From contig JAEUPB010000104.1 of NCBI GenBank assembly GCA_016789955.1, positions 60,208-124,207 of the forward strand: a DNA stretch of 64,000 bases. Direction: 5' to 3'. This stretch comes from Rubrivivax sp. (GTDB lineage: Bacteria > Pseudomonadota > Gammaproteobacteria > Burkholderiales > Burkholderiaceae_C). Under the pieces are notes generated by a model, which made no database searches, was not told where the DNA came from, and saw only the letters and a program-made list of their open reading frames with translations. A program made the position numbers and the translations under genes. Positions 63,317 to 64,000 of the stretch are shown in pieces (the stretch's first letter is position 1; every line of letters begins with the position of its first letter).

Positions 63317-64000
63317 ATGGCTGCTGCTTCCACCCCCGCCGAGCTGGCGGCTGCGTTGCTCGCCCCGCCCGGCGCCGCGCAGCGCCGTGCGCTGGCCAAG
63401 GCGATCACGCTGGTGGAGTCCACGCGTGCCGACCACCGTGCACGTGCCGACGAGCTGCTCGCGGCTGCACTGCCGCACGCGGGCCGCTCGATGCGGCTGG
63501 GCATCAGTGGCGTGCCCGGGGTGGGCAAGAGCACGTTCATCGAGTCGCTCGGCCTCTTCCTCGTGGAGCGCGGGCACCGCGTGGCGGTGCTGGCGGTGGA
63601 CCCGTCGTCCAGCGTCAGCGGCGGCGCGATCCTCGGCGACAAGACGCGCATGGAACGCCTGTCCACCGACGAGCGCGCGTTCATCCGCCCGAGCCCCTCG
63701 GCCGGCACGCTGGGCGGCGTGGCGGCCAAGACGCGCGAGGCGCTGCTGCTGTGCGAGGCTGCGGGGCACGACGTGGTGATCGTCGAGACGGTGGGCGTGG
63801 GCCAGAGCGAGACCGCGGTGGCCGGCATGACCGACCTGTTCGTGCTGCTGCAATTGCCCAACGCCGGCGACGACCTGCAGGCCATCAAGAAGGGCGTGAT
63901 GGAGCTGGCCGACCTCGTCGTCATCAACAAGGCCGATCTCGACGAGGACGCCGCCACGCGCGCCCGCGCGCAGATCACGAGCGCGCTGCGCTGGTTCGGG
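63317..64000 (+). CDS. meaB: MeaB/ArgK-type GTPase, mutase chaperone (3' end outside window)
   Basis: The first 228 residues of a G3E-class P-loop GTPase. Walker A reads GVPGVGKST (about 66), the DPSSS and ETVGVGQSE loops follow, and NKAD is the base-specificity motif. MeaB loads and protects the cobalamin cofactor of methylmalonyl-CoA mutase. It lies 20 bases downstream of scpA and is surely in the same operon. The gene continues past the window end. Confidence 0.95.
   Translation, partial: MAAASTPAELAAALLAPPGAAQRRALAKAITLVESTRADHRARADELLAAALPHAGRSMRLGISGVPGVGKSTFIESLGLFLVERGHRVAVLAVDPSSSVSGGAILGDKTRMERLSTDERAFIRPSPSAGTLGGVAAKTREALLLCEAAGHDVVIVETVGVGQSETAVAGMTDLFVLLQLPNAGDDLQAIKKGVMELADLVVINKADLDEDAATRARAQITSALRWFG

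Overview
The window is a high-GC stretch (roughly 70% by eye) of what looks like a betaproteobacterial chromosome, most probably Burkholderiales of the Rubrivivax/Leptothrix/Methylibium type. The clues are the hemC-hemD-hemX-hemY order, a large share of CoA-ester and aromatic catabolism, an orphan Bug-family binding protein, LysR/AraC/GntR regulators next to their targets, and an ACR3-type ars operon. I see no rRNA, CRISPR array, insertion sequence or prophage. One tRNA gene (Arg, anticodon ACG) is present. The genus call is inference; no marker gene was compared.

Layout. 1-552 is the start of a chemotaxis receptor. 616-5233 is an arsenic island: acr3/arsB facing arsR, then an acetyltransferase-flavoprotein fusion with a cysteine-rich tail and an MFS exporter. 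5255-11693 holds a small unknown gene, a LysR regulator and a divergent operon (HMG-CoA-lyase-like enzyme, family III CoA transferase, Bug binding protein, fused aconitase-like hydro-lyase), probably catabolising a branched hydroxy-dicarboxylate. 11728-15665 is a four-gene tungsten aldehyde oxidoreductase operon (aorA-B-C-D) with an internal terminator, faced by an AcoR-like regulator (15885-17867) that lacks the parts needed to work with sigma-54. 17884-22142 has an MFS transporter, a short-chain dehydrogenase and a TonB-dependent receptor. 22156-29271 is housekeeping: ppc, hemCDXY and tRNA-Arg.

29315-39652 is acyl-CoA metabolism and uptake: a methylsuccinyl-CoA-dehydrogenase-like protein beside a mesaconyl-CoA (2-methylfumaryl-CoA) isomerase-like protein, a periplasmic metallo-beta-lactamase-fold protein, an acyl-CoA synthetase, and a complete livKMHFG branched-chain transporter whose livM carries an in-frame TGA. 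39793-53687 is aromatic catabolism: a TPP enzyme, homoprotocatechuate meta-cleavage genes (hpaE, hpaD, hpaH) split by a large unknown envelope gene, a PanE-like reductase, a bicarbonate transporter/TerB/NhaR group, and pobR-pobA-ligA-ligB taking 4-hydroxybenzoate through protocatechuate to ring opening.

53719-60310 holds small accessory genes (membrane peptides, amidohydrolase, VOC protein, SnoaL-like and cupin proteins, three acetyltransferases, one fused to a GFA domain) and a TerC-family gene with a yybP-ykoY manganese riboswitch in front of it. 60348-64000 is a GntR regulator facing methylmalonyl-CoA mutase and the start of its G-protein chaperone MeaB. Together the Mcd/Mct pair, the mutase, the CoA transferases and the meta-cleavage genes suggest an organism that feeds aromatic and branched dicarboxylic substrates into central metabolism through CoA esters.
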